64,000 bases of DNA from Costus lasius (lineage: Eukaryota > Streptophyta > Magnoliopsida > Zingiberales > Costaceae): contig JANVAS020000222.1 in assembly GCA_027563935.2 (NCBI GenBank), forward strand, positions 1,612,001-1,676,000. Direction: 5' to 3'. Shown piece by piece: positions 1 to 11,798 of this stretch. The notes below the pieces were generated by a model. It ran no database searches. It was given only the letters and a program-made list of their open reading frames with translations, and was not told the origin of the DNA. Every line of letters starts with the position of its first letter. Position 1 is the stretch's first letter. Made by a program: the position numbers and the translations under genes.

Positions 1-271
1 AGACCCATTTACACCCTATAGGTTTTACCCCATCATGTAGCTCAACCAAATCCCAGACTTGGTTAGCCGACATGGAATCCATCTCGGATCTCATGGCCTC
101 AAGCCATTTCTCGGAGTCCGGTCCAGCAACCGCCTCATCATAGGTCCTAGGTTCATCCTCAATGATGAAGATCCCGTCGTGTTGGGTCGGCAGCGACCCG
201 TACCTCTCAGGTGCACGACGAATCCTCCCAGACCTACGCAGGGCCTGTGTCTGAGCCTCTGGTTGCCCAGC
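1..271 (-). pseudogene. pol: copia polyprotein fragment: end of integrase region and start of reverse transcriptase (B1)
   Basis: The minus strand translates without interruption into the segment between the integrase C-terminus and the RT start. It shows an arginine-rich SGRIRR motif, then MDSMSANQVWDLV and a KPIGCKWV block, matching residues about 740-820 of the intact polyprotein at 13492-17373. Reading begins exactly where the solo LTR ends on the other side, so 1-271 and 3664-5563 are one interrupted gene. The rest of RT and RNase H lies left of the window. The last five bases (267-271) are the duplicated CCAGC target. Confidence 0.85.
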
Positions 272-3200
272 TGTAACGCCCTTGATTTTCTGAATTATGA
301 TTTAAGGTTAGAAATTCAGTTTCTGTATTTTTATCGGTTAAAATTTTGGGATTTTTGCCTAATTGTAGGACTTTTCCCTACAGGGCAAAAATAATTATTT
401 TTGTTGGGGCTTCGAACCCTCAACCTTGACTATTTGCTCCTGGAATTCTTCCACCATGGTGGCGCATATTTCTGTGTTATTGGAGTGGCGCATGGTGGTT
501 AAGCCCAGGTAAGCCCATTAAAGCCGATTTCCACTTAAGTTAATTGGGTTATTGGATCTTGGATCCGTTTGGGGTGGAAAAAAAATAAAAAAAAAGGGGG
601 AAAATTCGTGAGAGCTCCTCTCCCTCACGATTTGTGGTTTGTTTCTTGCCCTAGCCGCCTGTGTTGTCGCCCCTCACTGTGCTTGGCGCTCCTGCAAAAT
701 TTCTGACGCTGGTGGTGGCAGACTGGTGGTGGACGAACTTTCTGGAGACCCCTGATCCCCTGTTTCGGCGTTTTCTCTGTGGGCGATTTTTCTGGTGAGT
801 AATTCGATCCTAAGGAGTCTAATCCGAATTAAAATTCGTTATTTGCCATGATTATTCGTATGGGGTTGAATTCAAATAATTATAGGGTTTTAAAATCCTG
901 TTCTGCTGAAATCTGCATTCGTTAATCTGACCTTTGTGTACTATAACCCCAATATCTCATGGTCTATAGATCCAAATCGCACGAAATAAATTTTGTATGA
1001 AACTAGATACATTCGGCTTTAATTTGAATCTGATATCGACCATATCCGAGCTGTATTCGTATTTCAATCTGTATTGCAATCTAGCTGTACAAAATCAGTT
1101 TTCTGAAATTCTGGATTTCGACCTTTATGTGTTCGAACCATCATATCTCCCTAGGTATAGCTCGAAATCTTGTCAAATCAGTTTTATTAGACCGTAGGCT
1201 CGAAGAGCTTTATTTTGACTCCCATAACGCCTATTTTCGATTAGTTATTGGATCTGAAATAAATGTCGCAAGTCTGATATATGAATCTGTTTTCTTGAAA
1301 TCTGAAATTCTGACCTTCTTATGTTCGAACCCTTATATCTTCCTGTCTAAAATTCGAAATCTTGTGAAACCAGTTTTATTGGAAACTAGATTCAGAGAGC
1401 TTCATTTTGAATACAATATTGACTAGCTTTGGTTCGAAATTGGACTAAAAATATATTTTGCAAACGGACAATATAAATCTGCTATGTTTTGGTTAGACGA
1501 ATATTCCTTTGTGAGAAAAATTTACATTGTATGGTTTAACCTCTTAAATTGTGGTCTGTAGTTCTTCTAAAATTTATTTGTTTGATGAGAAATTTTAGAG
1601 AAAACAAAATTGGGGATTTAACTAAGAACTTAGGAATTTTCGAAAATATAGTTCGAGCCAATTTTGGGGCTTTTGTCAATTTTCTTCACGAACGTGTAAT
1701 TAAAATTATCTGTAGTGGGGGACTGAAATTAATTACATGAAATTTGTACATTCTGTTAAGGTTCTGAAAGTGGCGCCCCTTACAGTAATTTTATAGCTCA
1801 CGGTTTTAGGAATTTTGAGGAGATTATTTCATGAATAATTTCTGTTCTGTATTTAAATGTTTGTTATATGAATAATTTCTGTTCTGTATTTAATTGTTTG
1901 TTATGTGGATATTTCCTATTCTGTTTATATGTTGTGAAGTTTCTGAAAACCTTGAATGTGTTAAAACATTTGTGAGAACATAGAATGGTTTGACATGAAT
2001 TAAGGTTAGTTGTAAGGAATTCACTCATATAATTTCTGTTCTGTGTTTAAGGACTGGATATTGGGGTGTGTCATTTTCTGGTTTGTTAGACTTTGGGCAT
2101 AATGTAAGAATTAAGTAGTGGTTGATCCTACTTCTCTGTTTCAGTATAATCTGTTCTGTAAAATTATGCCCTAGTGTAGCACTCTTCCGTGTCCTTACCC
2201 TCCTTCTGTGGCGCTGTAATGGTGCTGATAGTCTACTACGACCCTTGAGACACTATTTCTGTTCTGGGTATTGGAGGCCAGAGTGCCACGTCCTAACAAG
2301 ACAGGGGCCACCCACTGATACCTCCTCTACCATTCAGTTCTGGGTTTTGGAGGCCAGAGTGCCACGTCCTAACAAGACGGGGGCCACCCACTGATACCTC
2401 CTCTACCATTCAGTTCTGGGTTTTGGAGGCCAGAGTGCCACGTCCTAACAAGACGGGGGCCACCCACTGATACCTCCTCTACCATTCAGTTCTGGGTTTT
2501 GGAGGCCAGAGTGCCACGTCCTAACAAGACGGGGGCCACCCACTGATACCTCCTCTACCATTCTGTTCTGGGTATTGGAGACCAGAGTGCCACGTCCTGA
2601 CAAGACGGGGGCCACCCACTGATATCTCCTTTACCATTCTGTTTCTGATATGCATGCATTGTCTCGTCCTCGGCAGAGGTGGGGTCAGACCTTCTGTGGT
2701 CATCAGGCCTTCTGTGGCCTTTCTGTTTCCGATGTAGACTATCCGTTTGGACTCTGAAAATTCTGATTTTCTGTCTGTCAGTTCTGATTTCTGTAGTTCT
2801 GTTTCGATCTGTATTTAGATGTATTAGGCGGTGTGGTTAGTTGGTATGGGTTGGTATATTCATATCCTACCTGTTTGATGCCTATTGTTACAAGTATCTG
2901 TATTTGATTGTGTTTGTTTCTGATATGAGCATGCATGTTAAGTTGATTTATCTTATCTGTTAAATAAAAAGAATTTCAACTTAAGTATGATATTTTTGAT
3001 GTGTACTATGGATGACTTTTAGTGTCTTTTACTCACTGAGCTTTTTAGCTCACCTCCGTTGTTTAAATGTTTTCAGGTGAGACATCAAGACAGTAATTGC
3101 TACAGCTAATATGACGCTAATGTTTGATGTCATTTCTAAGAATAGTCTTCTAAAGATTTATCAGGCCTGCGTGCCTAATTTATTATGACCTATATGACAT

Positions 3201-3663
3201 GTTTTATCTCCTGAGGGCTTATGCCTGTTTTCAGGATATTATATTATAGTTGTTTCGTTTAAATTATTGGATACAAGTCTTGGATTCTTTTATTGAATTG
3301 GTTCTTATTTTGAAATGTCCGATTTGAGATGTGTAACTGAATTTGTGTTGTTTATTTTAGTATCTGAATAATCAGTTCTGTATATTTCTGAAATTCCACA
3401 TATGTGTAGTGTGGACGTTTGTTGTTGTTACAAGATATGTGTCTGTGCAGCAGTAGTTTAGAATACTTGCTGCCGGATTTTTCTGGATTTCCGGATTTCT
3501 ATTTCCTAGTAATCGATCCTATTCAGTTCTGTGCGGTTTTCTGTTCCGTAGTAATGTCCTTCGATGCCGCTTTCTTCTTGTGTTTTAATGGAAGAGTAAA
3601 AAATTTTTGAAACCCCGTATTTTACTTGTATGCGTGTGGGGTGTGATTCTGAGGGATGTTACA
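272..3663 (+). mobile_element. solo LTR, 3392 bp, probably Ty3/gypsy
   Basis: The unit starts TGTAACGCCC, ends GGGATGTTACA and is flanked by a perfect 5-bp duplication CCAGC (267-271 and 3664-3668). It holds no gag or pol and no second LTR, and it sits inside a copia polyprotein whose reading resumes on the other side. This is the mark of a solo LTR left by recombination between the two LTRs of a full element. Length and termini resemble long LTRs of plant chromoviruses (Tekay/Del type), but that assignment is from general knowledge. It contains five 76-bp tandem repeats. The plus orientation is a judgement, because the ends are symmetrical. The short ORFs inside show no recognisable domain. 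Confidence 0.85.
2261..2640. repeat. tandem repeat, 5 x 76 bp, inside the solo LTR
   Basis: Units start at 2261, 2337, 2413, 2489 and 2565, each beginning GTTCTGGGT and containing GCCACGTCCTAACAAGAC. The middle units are nearly identical and the last has several changes. The array lies wholly within the LTR, so it is not a satellite. Confidence 0.9.
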
Positions 3664-5563
3664 CCAGCAACTGGTGCAAGTGGCTCAGGTTCCACCTCAG
3701 TGTCTTGTGGTTGCACTTGGACCTCGTCCAAGTCAAACTTACTCCCACTGACTTCTTTCATGAGAAATTCTTTCTCTAGAAAGACAGCACCTTGAGCAAC
3801 AAAAACTTTGTTCTCGCTGGGAACATAGAAGTGATATTCTTTAGTTTCCTTAGGATATCCCACAAACACGCATTTTATCAGATCTGGGTTCTAGCTTGCT
3901 AGAATCCTGACGTTTGACATAAGCCTCACATCCCTAGACTCTGATAAAAGAGAGATTTGGGCATCTCCCACTCCATACCTCGTACGGAATCTTGGAGACA
4001 CTCTTAGATGGAACATTATTCAGTATGAGAGAAGCTGTCTCAAGTGCATAGCCCCAAAACGACGGAGGTAGAGTTGCATGACTCATCATAGATCGAACCA
4101 TGTCCAACAAAGTTCGATTTCTCCTTTCAGACACACCATTCCATTGAGGTGTTCCGGGAGGAGTGAGTTGGGATATAATCCCACACTCTCTAAGATAGTC
4201 AAAGAACTCACCGCTCAGGTACTCTCCACCACGATCTGATCGAAGAGCCTTAATAGATCTACCAAGCTGGTTCTCTACTTCATGTCTGAACTCCTTAAAT
4301 TTCTCAAAGGAATCGGACTTATGTCTCATCAAATAGACATAACTGTATCTACTGAAGTCATCAGTAAATGTGATGAAGTAGTTGTACCCTCCTCTAGCTT
4401 GTTTACTGAATGGCCCACACACATCACTATGTATGAGATCCAACAAACCTCCTGCCCTCTCACCAATCTTGGTGAATGGTGCTTTTGTCATTTTCCCTAA
4501 TAAACAAGGCTCGCAAGTATCAAACTCCTCCAAGGAGGTTGAATCTAACAATCCATTTGCATGGAGTTGTTGAATGCGATTCTTGTTTATATGGGCTAAT
4601 TGACAATGCCAAAGGTACGTACCAACTGAACCACTCAGTTTGATCCTTTTATGATTTATGTTACATATAGAGTTATCCATGTCCAAGACATATAATCCAT
4701 TGCACAAGGTACCCTTCCCATAAAGAATAAGAGTCCTCTTTTATTTCAAATTTAAATCCTTTCCTTACCAAGCAAGGAATAGATACAATGTTTTTGGTTA
4801 GAGAAGGTACATAATAGCAATTATTTAACTCTAATTGAAGTCCAGAAGGCAGGGAGAGCGTCAAAAGTCCTACGGCAACAGCAGCAACCTGTGCTCCGTT
4901 TCCAACGCGTAGGTCAATCTCTCCAGGCCGCACCGCTCTACTTTTCTTGAGCCCCTGCATATTTGTACAAATATGAGCTCCGCATGCGGTATCCAATACC
5001 CATGACATAGAAGTAGAAAGGTTGACTTCGGTAACATAAATACCTGAGCCAGAAGACGAAGCCCTGCTTCTCTTCTCCTCGTTCTGAAGTCGCATCATGT
5101 CCTTCAACATGTGAGGTGGCCCTCCACATGAATAGCATCTATTATTCCTGATCCTTTCCATCTTTAGTTTCAGTTCCTTGGTTAAACCTTTCGGTTCACC
5201 ACACTGAATGACTACTTTGGGAGGGTTGAGCTCAACCAATTCATTGAAGAGCTGCCTTAGATTATAAATAATCTCAAAAGCACTCTTAGATTCATATTGC
5301 CCTCTAAATTCAGGCGACATGTTGGTTAGCATCAAATTAGAAACCTCCAAAGTATCAGCCTGATGCTTATCAAAAGCATCCTTCTCAGCCGCTGAGGCCG
5401 AGCATGGAAGTGGCTCTGGAATAGGCTGCTCAAGGACATAGAGCTTCCTCTCGAGCTTAAGGACAATCCTCAAGTTCCGATACCAGTCCATCAAGTTGGA
5501 TCCAACCAACTTGTCCTTTTCTAGGATAGATCGCAGTGACCATCTGCTATTGTTCGTAGCCAT
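3664..5563 (-). pseudogene. gag-pol: copia Gag-protease-integrase, decayed (B1)
   Basis: The start codon at 5563 opens MATNNSRWSLRS, parallel to the start of the intact relatives. Gag is shortened: about 100 residues between the helical region and the zinc-knuckle region are missing, and the knuckle itself is degenerate. Protease follows with WVLDTACGAHIC. A frameshift near 4735-4745 moves the frame to the segment ending at 3934, which holds the pre-integrase HHCC region and an integrase core with HSDVCG, RSDRGGEY and NGVSER. A TGG-to-TAG stop follows at about 3934-3936, then a second frameshift in an A-run near 3870-3880, after which the frame runs to the solo LTR. The gene is non-functional. 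Domain order (Gag, PR, INT before RT) is Ty1/copia. Confidence 0.85.
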
Positions 5564-7196
5564 TGATCTACAACAACCAAGAAAGCAGATTAGTACTACT
5601 TCGAATCATTTAATCTGGACTTGCATTAAATGATTATGGCTCCCACTATTTTAATCGAATTGACAACCCATAAAGTCAATCGGGAAATCCGAGATTTCCT
5701 AGTGAGATGGGATCCTTATTCCACATGAGGCTTCGCATCCCACGAGGGTGGGATGAGATGCACAAAGTGACCCATGCTTCTTAAGGTGGGCACGCCGGTC
5801 GATTGCACCCAGGCAATTCCCCTTCTCAAGATAGTTCAAGCATTTCGTGCCTAGCTAGGGCTAGAACAACACAAAACCCTAACCTCTCGAGGCCGCCTCT
5901 AGAGTTCCATCGTGTGGCCACCACATATAAAAAACTAGTCAAGTCTATCCTGACCGTTATGCCCAGGGCCAATAATATCCTTGCGAAGGCACTCCCAGAG
6001 TTTTAACTAGACTGGGGAAACCATTGCCACCACACGCCTTCTAAAGATAAGTGGGTGTGTCCCACGAGGGTGGGAAACAGTGCACAACACCACTGATCGA
6101 TAGCTTGATGAGGGCTACGCGTCAGAAGGCTACAGACTTGATATTATTTTTGAGGGTTTTTGAGGTCTCATCCTCTCAGTTTTATCTTTTGTCTAACATT
6201 ACAGGCATGCAATCCTATAGTGATAACAAAAGGATAAAACACAACCAGGCATGCTTTAGCAAATATTGAAAAACAGTAAACAAATGATGTGGTCATAGCC
6301 TAAACAACGCAATGAACCATCATATGCCAAAGGATGTTCATGCTTGACCTAGGTGACAAGCCCCAACCAGACCTAACCTAGCCGCCATTAAGCTTTATCT
6401 TTAAGTGCGACTTCAAGGTCCTCCACATCAAGGCATAGCATGCAAACCCAAGGGTTTGGCCAATACCTTGATGGCTCCTCCATGCATGAAGCGGCATAAT
6501 GCTTATGCCAAGAGGCATAGCACTCGAACCCTAGGTTCGGCCAAGCCCTTACTTGTGCCACCAAGCAAGATGCGCCATCATGGTTGATGCGCCAAGATGT
6601 AAGCTCCATGAGGGATGCGCCCCTAATCTTCTTTGTGCGTTTACAAAACAAAAAGAAAAAGCGGCACGCAGGCCTCACATAAATATATCACAGGCATACA
6701 AGGGGCTTGACTATGACCACAACACGATGCATAATCATCTCATGCTTTTCTATATGCTCATGAAAACATAAAACTTCAGTTTTAGTTTCTTAGAAAACAT
6801 GTCTTTCAACCTCAACATCAGTTCGCAAATCTAGGACTTTTTGTTTCTCTCAGGAGTCCACAAGTGACGCATGCATGCTCCAAGCACGCTTGCCGTCTAC
6901 CCTTGCAATCCTTAACCTACCAAGATTAGGACAACCATATGCCCATAATCTTCGACAAGTCCCACATAGTAGGACTATCCTACATGCGTGGGAAGAAATT
7001 AATCCTCTCACATATGGGTCTAACCCACCATGTGAAGAAAGCGAAAAACCAAAGAGATCGAATAGATGTTAGGAACTAAAAACTTACAATTTTTCTTACT
7101 TAGAAAAATTCATGCGCATATGCAATTTTTCAAAAAATTCAGATGGCATGTGAGCATACAATAAAAGCATAAAACACCGTTCGAGTTCGCAAGATG
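5564..7196 (-). other. copia leader (5' untranslated) of B1
   Basis: This is the 1.6-kb stretch between the PBS and the gag start codon, with no credible ORF. It includes two identical 16-bp dyads TCCCACGAGGGTGGGA at 5738-5753 and 6060-6075, the family-B counterpart of the paired hairpins in the E1-E3 leaders. Confidence 0.7.
5738..6075. promoter_or_regulatory. paired leader hairpins, B1
   Basis: Two copies of TCCCAC-GAGG-GTGGGA (5738-5753 and 6060-6075) can each form a 6-bp stem with a 4-base loop. Position in the leader suggests an RNA signal such as packaging or dimerisation. That role is inference. Confidence 0.4.
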
Positions 7197-7208
7197 GCTC
7201 TGATACCA
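7197..7208 (-). other. primer binding site, initiator tRNA-Met (B1)
   Basis: The minus strand reads TGGTATCAGAGC, one base away from the LTR terminus at 7210. This is complementary to the 3' end of plant initiator tRNA-Met, the usual Ty1/copia primer. Confidence 0.9.
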
Positions 7209-7209
7209 C

Positions 7210-9094
7210 TGTTGGGAAACCCCGGGGATTTTAAAATTTTACAGACAAGCACAGCGGAAGCAATCCCCGAAATAGGCCAGTCCCAAAAACCCAGAAGATC
7301 GAGTCTTGCGAGGAGATCGACACGGTGAGTAGGAGATGATACCTTGATGAAAATTAAGTGATGCGATGCAGGCGCCCAAATGTGCGCCCTCTACAGTCTC
7401 GCACACAGCCGAACCTCGAATCCTCTTCTTTCACGCCCGGTGCTAGCCTCGGGAAGAAGATCCACGCCTTTGGGAGACTTCCTCAATCACTTGCGCCAAC
7501 TCCAAAGGAGATGCCAAGGAGAGGAGGTGGAGCTTCGTCAGAGTCCAACTCTTGAAGCACTCCACCAAGATCCGAACCGGAATCAACTGAAGCCAAAGTC
7601 CAACTTTGGAGAGGAGGGCGCCAAGGAACTTCCAAAGTTCCGAACTCACTAAAGGGAAGAGGAGAGGCAATGGGCGAACATGCCTCTCCCTCTTTCCAGG
7701 AGTGGCGACAAGGGGGACGAGGGGGCAAGAGTTCAAGAGTTGCGACGAGGAGGGAGGAAGGGGGTTTATATACCCATGAATAGGTGCACCTCTTCACTAG
7801 TGAAGAGGCACACCTCTTCATGAAGAGACACACCTTTTCAAGAGGTAAAACCCATTTCGCCCACTCCAAGTGTCATGCACCCAAGTACATTCACCCACTC
7901 CAAGTGAGAAGCTCCAAGCTTCTCACCTTAAGAAGATGTCCAACTTGGATTTGTCCACCTCAAGGAAATGCGCCAAGCTCACTCCAAGTAGCTTGCACCA
8001 TTCCATTTGGCCCATTGGCCCAAATGGCTTATTGAGCCCATTTGGACTATTAGCCCAACTTGGTCTATTGGGCCCATTTGGCCCAAATGGCCCATTGGGC
8101 CCATTTAGCCTACTATGCCCAAAAACAAGTTAGCTCCAAATGATTCCTTTCATCTCATCTAGCACAGTGGTGCTGATGGATTCTCCCAAACAGATCTGAG
8201 TTATCCAATAACTCAATCAATAGGCTACCCGATCAATACAAGAACTCGAGTTTCAAGTTGTGCGACCCTGTAGGTTCCTCAGACGTTGGCAGTGATGAAC
8301 CGAGTCATCACAAGCAGTGATTGGCACCTAGCAGTGCATCGCTGCTACCCAAGTCATCGGAATGAATATCAACATCGACATCCCCATCATCGCAACAAGG
8401 TACCGATGCATTACAGTCTCTTTGCCGAACTGATATCTGATTGGACAAAGTGTGTCACCACTTTATTTTCACCCAATCTCATGGTCATGACTAAATCAGG
8501 CTTTACCTGGGTATGGTCATACACTTTCAGTCATGCAACCATAGGGGGGGCCCCGTGGATATCAAGCTTCCCGTAGGAAGGGGCAAATCCTATGTTTGTC
8601 CATTGATCTTCTCATATGGGTCATGACATACCCAATGACAACCGTTATGACCTCCCTGCTACAGCGAGGCGTTAGGTTGTATCAAAGCATGTCCCTAACC
8701 ATATAGAAGAGTCAATGATCTCAAGTCGAGAGATCAATGCATCTCCTGTCACTTGTGAGCTTAACTCATGACACCAAGTTAAAGCCTCACAACGGGTCGG
8801 TCCAGTATATCCACCACTAATATACCTATATGCCTGCGTTAGCACCTCGTGCGTAACCAGCCCATATAACAGTCTCACATGTACCAGAGCTATCCCTTAT
8901 CCACTCAGGTACTCGACTGGGGACACACCGTTTGAGCACAGATACAATATGTCTCCAGGGACATTATTATCCATGTACATAATCACAGATGTAAACATAG
9001 CATAATAACGACAATGCCAGAATGATATATTAAATATCAATGTCAAGTAGTACAAGATGGACCAACAACAGGTCCAAGGGCATATACACCAACA
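7210..9094 (-). repeat. 5' LTR of family-B copia (B1), 1885 bp
   Basis: On the minus strand the LTR starts TGTTGGTGTATATGCCC and ends CCCCGGGGTTTCCCAACA, directly before the PBS. It has a TATA-like box at 7765-7772. Related but diverged copies lie at 23540-25455 and in 27133-27604 plus 36706-36810. The 'gtgcgaccctgtagg' block near 8258 and 'cacctgggtatggccatac'-like blocks are shared with the E1-E3 LTRs. Confidence 0.85.
7765..7772 (-). promoter_or_regulatory. TATA box candidate of the B1 LTR
   Basis: The minus strand reads TATATAAA, followed by CCCCCTTCC, about 555 bp before the LTR 3' end. Spacing fits a U3/R boundary in a long copia LTR. Confidence 0.5.
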
Positions 9095-9684
9095 GTGCGC
9101 GCTATATCATGTGGAGTGTCTACCTCCATACCCTGAGCGTCAGTAGGTGCCACAGACTCTGGTAAATCTGTGGAAGGCGCTGATATGGCAGGACCCTCCA
9201 CATCCATCGGTACAGCATCTGTCTGTGGCTCCTCCACTCTCTCAATCTCTGGTATAGTGGGAACATAAGCTGGGGGTGCTACTGGAGTCTCTGTAGTCTC
9301 CACGACAGGTGATAGAGGGCGAGTGGTCCTCCTCCCCCAAATACTAGTGCCTCGACCGGTACGCTTCCTAGCGTACCATCTGGCGATCCTCTGATCGCAG
9401 CTCTCTGGCCTGTCGGCCGGCCTCTCTGAAGTAATCTCCAACTCTAGAGAACTAACAGGCTGTGGCTCTGCCATATGTGATGTGCTGGGTACTGAGGATG
9501 CACTCGGAGCCTCTAATGCCTGTGCATGGGTCTTAGGCTCTGAGTCAGGATAAACTATCCTCTCAAAAGTGTCTGGTAAATCTCCGGACACCATCCTATA
9601 CATGTAACGTGGTTTCGGCCCAGGATATCTACTCTTCATCACTGCCCCATAGGGCCTAGACCTCATAGATCTCTTCGATGCCAT
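9095..9684 (-). pseudogene. ORF downstream of gag-pro, possibly env-like, truncated by B1
   Basis: A 197-codon open frame starts MASKRSMRSRPYGA and is cut at 9094 by the copia LTR (the frame runs 52 bp further into LTR sequence by chance). The N-terminus is basic (KRSMRSR, then an RKRTGRG segment near residue 110). The rest is rich in Pro, Ser, Thr and acidic residues and looks disordered. It contains APPAYVPTIPEIER, reminiscent of GPPAYVPPIPFPQR in the gag-pro frame of the same element. I do not recognise the family. Athila elements carry an env-like ORF at this place, after the GGGAGGCAACCC block, so position suggests that, but no signal peptide or membrane segment is visible in what remains. 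Confidence 0.45.
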
Positions 9685-10530
9685 AGTATCAAGCAGATCA
9701 ATCCAAAATATGTAAACCTAACTCGAAAATCGTGGTACTACAGTAACCGTGGTATTTGGCGGTGAAGGTCGTGAGTGAAATCGTCCTAGAATTTGAACAG
9801 AATAACTCCAAATTGGTGCAAAAGGTATGTGATCCAAGTTCTACTGATGAATCACAAGTCAGAGTAAAGAAAACTCACGAATCTATGCGCAAATCGGGCT
9901 TGAATCGGCTGGAAGACGGGTTTTGGCGACTCGGCGGACGAGCGTCTATTCTTCACAAAATCCGATGGAAATCCGGCGAAAGGTCATCAAAAAGCACTCT
10001 CTGGAAATGGAGGAACACTCGTGGAAAGTTTTCGTCGCAGCTCGTAGGAAGAATCGTCGAAAAACTGTGAATTACGAGCGTGAACGTAAACTCTAAATCG
10101 CCCGTGAGGTTTAAACCGTAAGAACTTATAGCCCGTAAACATGTCACGGCTTGGGCCATAAACTCGCCTTAGCGTACAGCGTCCCGTTAACTTAGTCATC
10201 TTTGCGTTCACGGCTACGCGATAATTACGGCTCGACCCATAAATGTCGCGTTTTACCTTAGCTTTTCATTAGAAAAATCCGCAAAAATCTCCGAAAAATT
10301 CCTGCACATAAAACATCGAATTCAGAAGAATTTTTGTATGTAATAGTTCATCAAATGATATGGAGAATGCTTAAAACAAAAATAAAAATTAAGAAAATGC
10401 TCCTAGGGTTTATAAAGAAAAATTCAAAACTAAAATAGAAAGGTATGCTGAAATTAATGAAAATTTAGAGCTGCTGGGTTGCCTCCCAGGAAGCGCTTGT
10501 TTATGGTCTTTAGCTTGACCAAGACAGTGT
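9685..10530 (-). other. untranslated 3' region of Athila-like element 1
   Basis: On the minus strand this follows the protease frame. It holds CTGGGAGGCAACCCAG (10474-10489), the conserved block found after the last pol codon of Athila/Calypso elements, then AT-rich sequence and a cluster of ACGG/CCGT dyads at about 10080-10260 (for example TTACGGCTCGACCCATAAA and TCACGGCTTGGGCCATAAA on the plus strand). I see no supported coding sequence here. Confidence 0.6.
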
Positions 10531-11798
10531 TCATGACTCTTTTGGTGGGTACAAGGCGCAGTGGATAATTGGCAGTTGTTGCTCCTGACACCTTTCTGGT
10601 TCATTATACAGATTTAACTTTATAGTTCTAGGTAATGTCCATGTCTCAGCTTTCTTTGATTCCCCCTTTTTATGCTTTTCCCAATTTTCTGAGAGACGTC
10701 TATCGATTTCAAAATCACTTCCTTTATCAAAGTTGTTCTCCTTCACCCCGGGAGATTTATCGGAATCTGCAAAATTAATTCGTTTAGGTTCGGATGAAAA
10801 ATCAAGGATCAACTTGCTATCATTCAAATTCAAAGTAAGTTTTTCATGCAACATGTCAATATCAGCTCCTGTGCTTCCTAAAAATGGTCTTCATAGAATG
10901 ACAGGGAACTTAACATTTTCCTTCATATCAACAACCATAAAGTCAGTAACGATAGAAAATTCATCAATTTTAACTGTTACATTCTCCAATATACCAGTTG
11001 GTTGCTGATCAAATCCATTAGCAAATTGAACATATGTGTTAGTGGGTTTAAGTCTTTCACTATCTATTTTCTCAATCAAGTGTGATGATATCAAGCTAAT
11101 GCTAGCTCCTATGTCGCACAAAGCATTTTCAACAGATAACTTACCAATCTTGCATGGAATCGAAATACTCCCGGGGTCTCTTACCTTAGTTATTTCAATG
11201 TTCTGACTTACTTGGTCCTTCTTTACCTTGGTTTTACCAGTCTCATGTCCCTTTTGTTCTGTTCTAAACAACCTCTGGGGAAAAGGAATTGGAGGGACAT
11301 ATGCAGGTGGGCCTACATATTTCTCTTCATCCCTAACTTCCTTGCAATATTCTGCTTCTAGAACAATGCTTATAGACTGATCTACAGACTCCTCAACAGG
11401 TTCCTCAAGTATCTCCTTATTTTCAGCATTCATTATAGTGACTGCATTGACGTGCTCCCTGGGATTCATCTCAGGCTGTCCTGGTAATCTCCCTGGAGGT
11501 CTAATGGCAGTGCTTGCTTGCTGTGCAATCTAATTTTCCAACATCTTGTTGTGAGTAGTCAAAGCTTGCACACAAAATGTCAGCTGCTTGATCTGATTAG
11601 CGAGATCGTCAATCCTTTGCTGTTGTTTCATAACAACTTCCAGCATGGAATCAAAGCTCGACTTTTGGGGCTGCCCATACTGTCTTGGCTGGAAACCTGG
11701 TGGTGGCTTATTATTCTGCTGTGAATATTGAGGAGGAACTTGCCCTTGATTTTACTTGTAAGACAAGTTGGGGTGGTTCCTCCATCCGGGGTTGTAAG
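10531..11798 (-). pseudogene. gag-pro: Gag C-terminus and retropepsin of Athila-like element 1
   Basis: Continuing leftward from the E1 insertion, the frame reads NPGWRNHPNLSYK, a Q/P-rich stretch, a coiled-coil-like segment ending TTHNKMLEN, then an acidic linker and a retropepsin. The protease active-site motif is ALCDIGASISLIS, with the Asp codon at about 11113-11115. Athila-type proteases usually show ALCDLGAS. In-frame stops lie after LSYK, after MLEN, and at 10888-10890 inside the conserved block that follows the protease. The tail ends in a stop at 10531 with no RT. The element is a gag-protease-only derivative or a deletion product. Flanking duplication GTAAG is at 11794-11798. Confidence 0.8.

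Larger units (their letters stand above)
1..9094 (-). mobile_element. Ty1/copia Angela-type element, family B, 5' part (B1)
   Basis: A minus-strand copia element reads leftward from its 5' LTR (7210-9094) through a tRNA-Met PBS, a long leader and a decayed polyprotein, and leaves the window inside reverse transcriptase. Its 3' LTR is outside the window. The polyprotein is split by a 3.39-kb solo LTR at 272-3663. Its right edge, ending CCAACA, interrupts an ORF of the neighbouring Athila-like element, so B1 is younger than that element. The duplication candidate at the right is GTGCG (9095-9099), but the left copy cannot be seen. Frameshifts, a stop and a gag deletion show it is not autonomous. 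Confidence 0.85.

Noticed and set aside
1127..1426. A 99-codon frame inside the solo LTR.
   Set aside because: It arises from imperfect internal repeats ('atatctccctaggtatagctcgaaatcttgt...'-like) in AT-rich LTR sequence. No coding signal.
2261..2640. 76-bp tandem repeats considered as a satellite or CRISPR-like array.
   Set aside because: The units are directly abutting without spacers and lie wholly within a solo LTR.
7358..7869. Overlapping open frames of 65-128 codons on both strands in the B1 LTR.
   Set aside because: They overlap each other in several frames, lie in R-U5 of an LTR, and are not conserved as proteins in the related LTR at 23540-25455.
9756..10070. A 104-codon plus-strand frame next to the env-like ORF.
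   Set aside because: It is antisense to the untranslated region of Athila-like element 1, with no domain and no copy elsewhere in the window.
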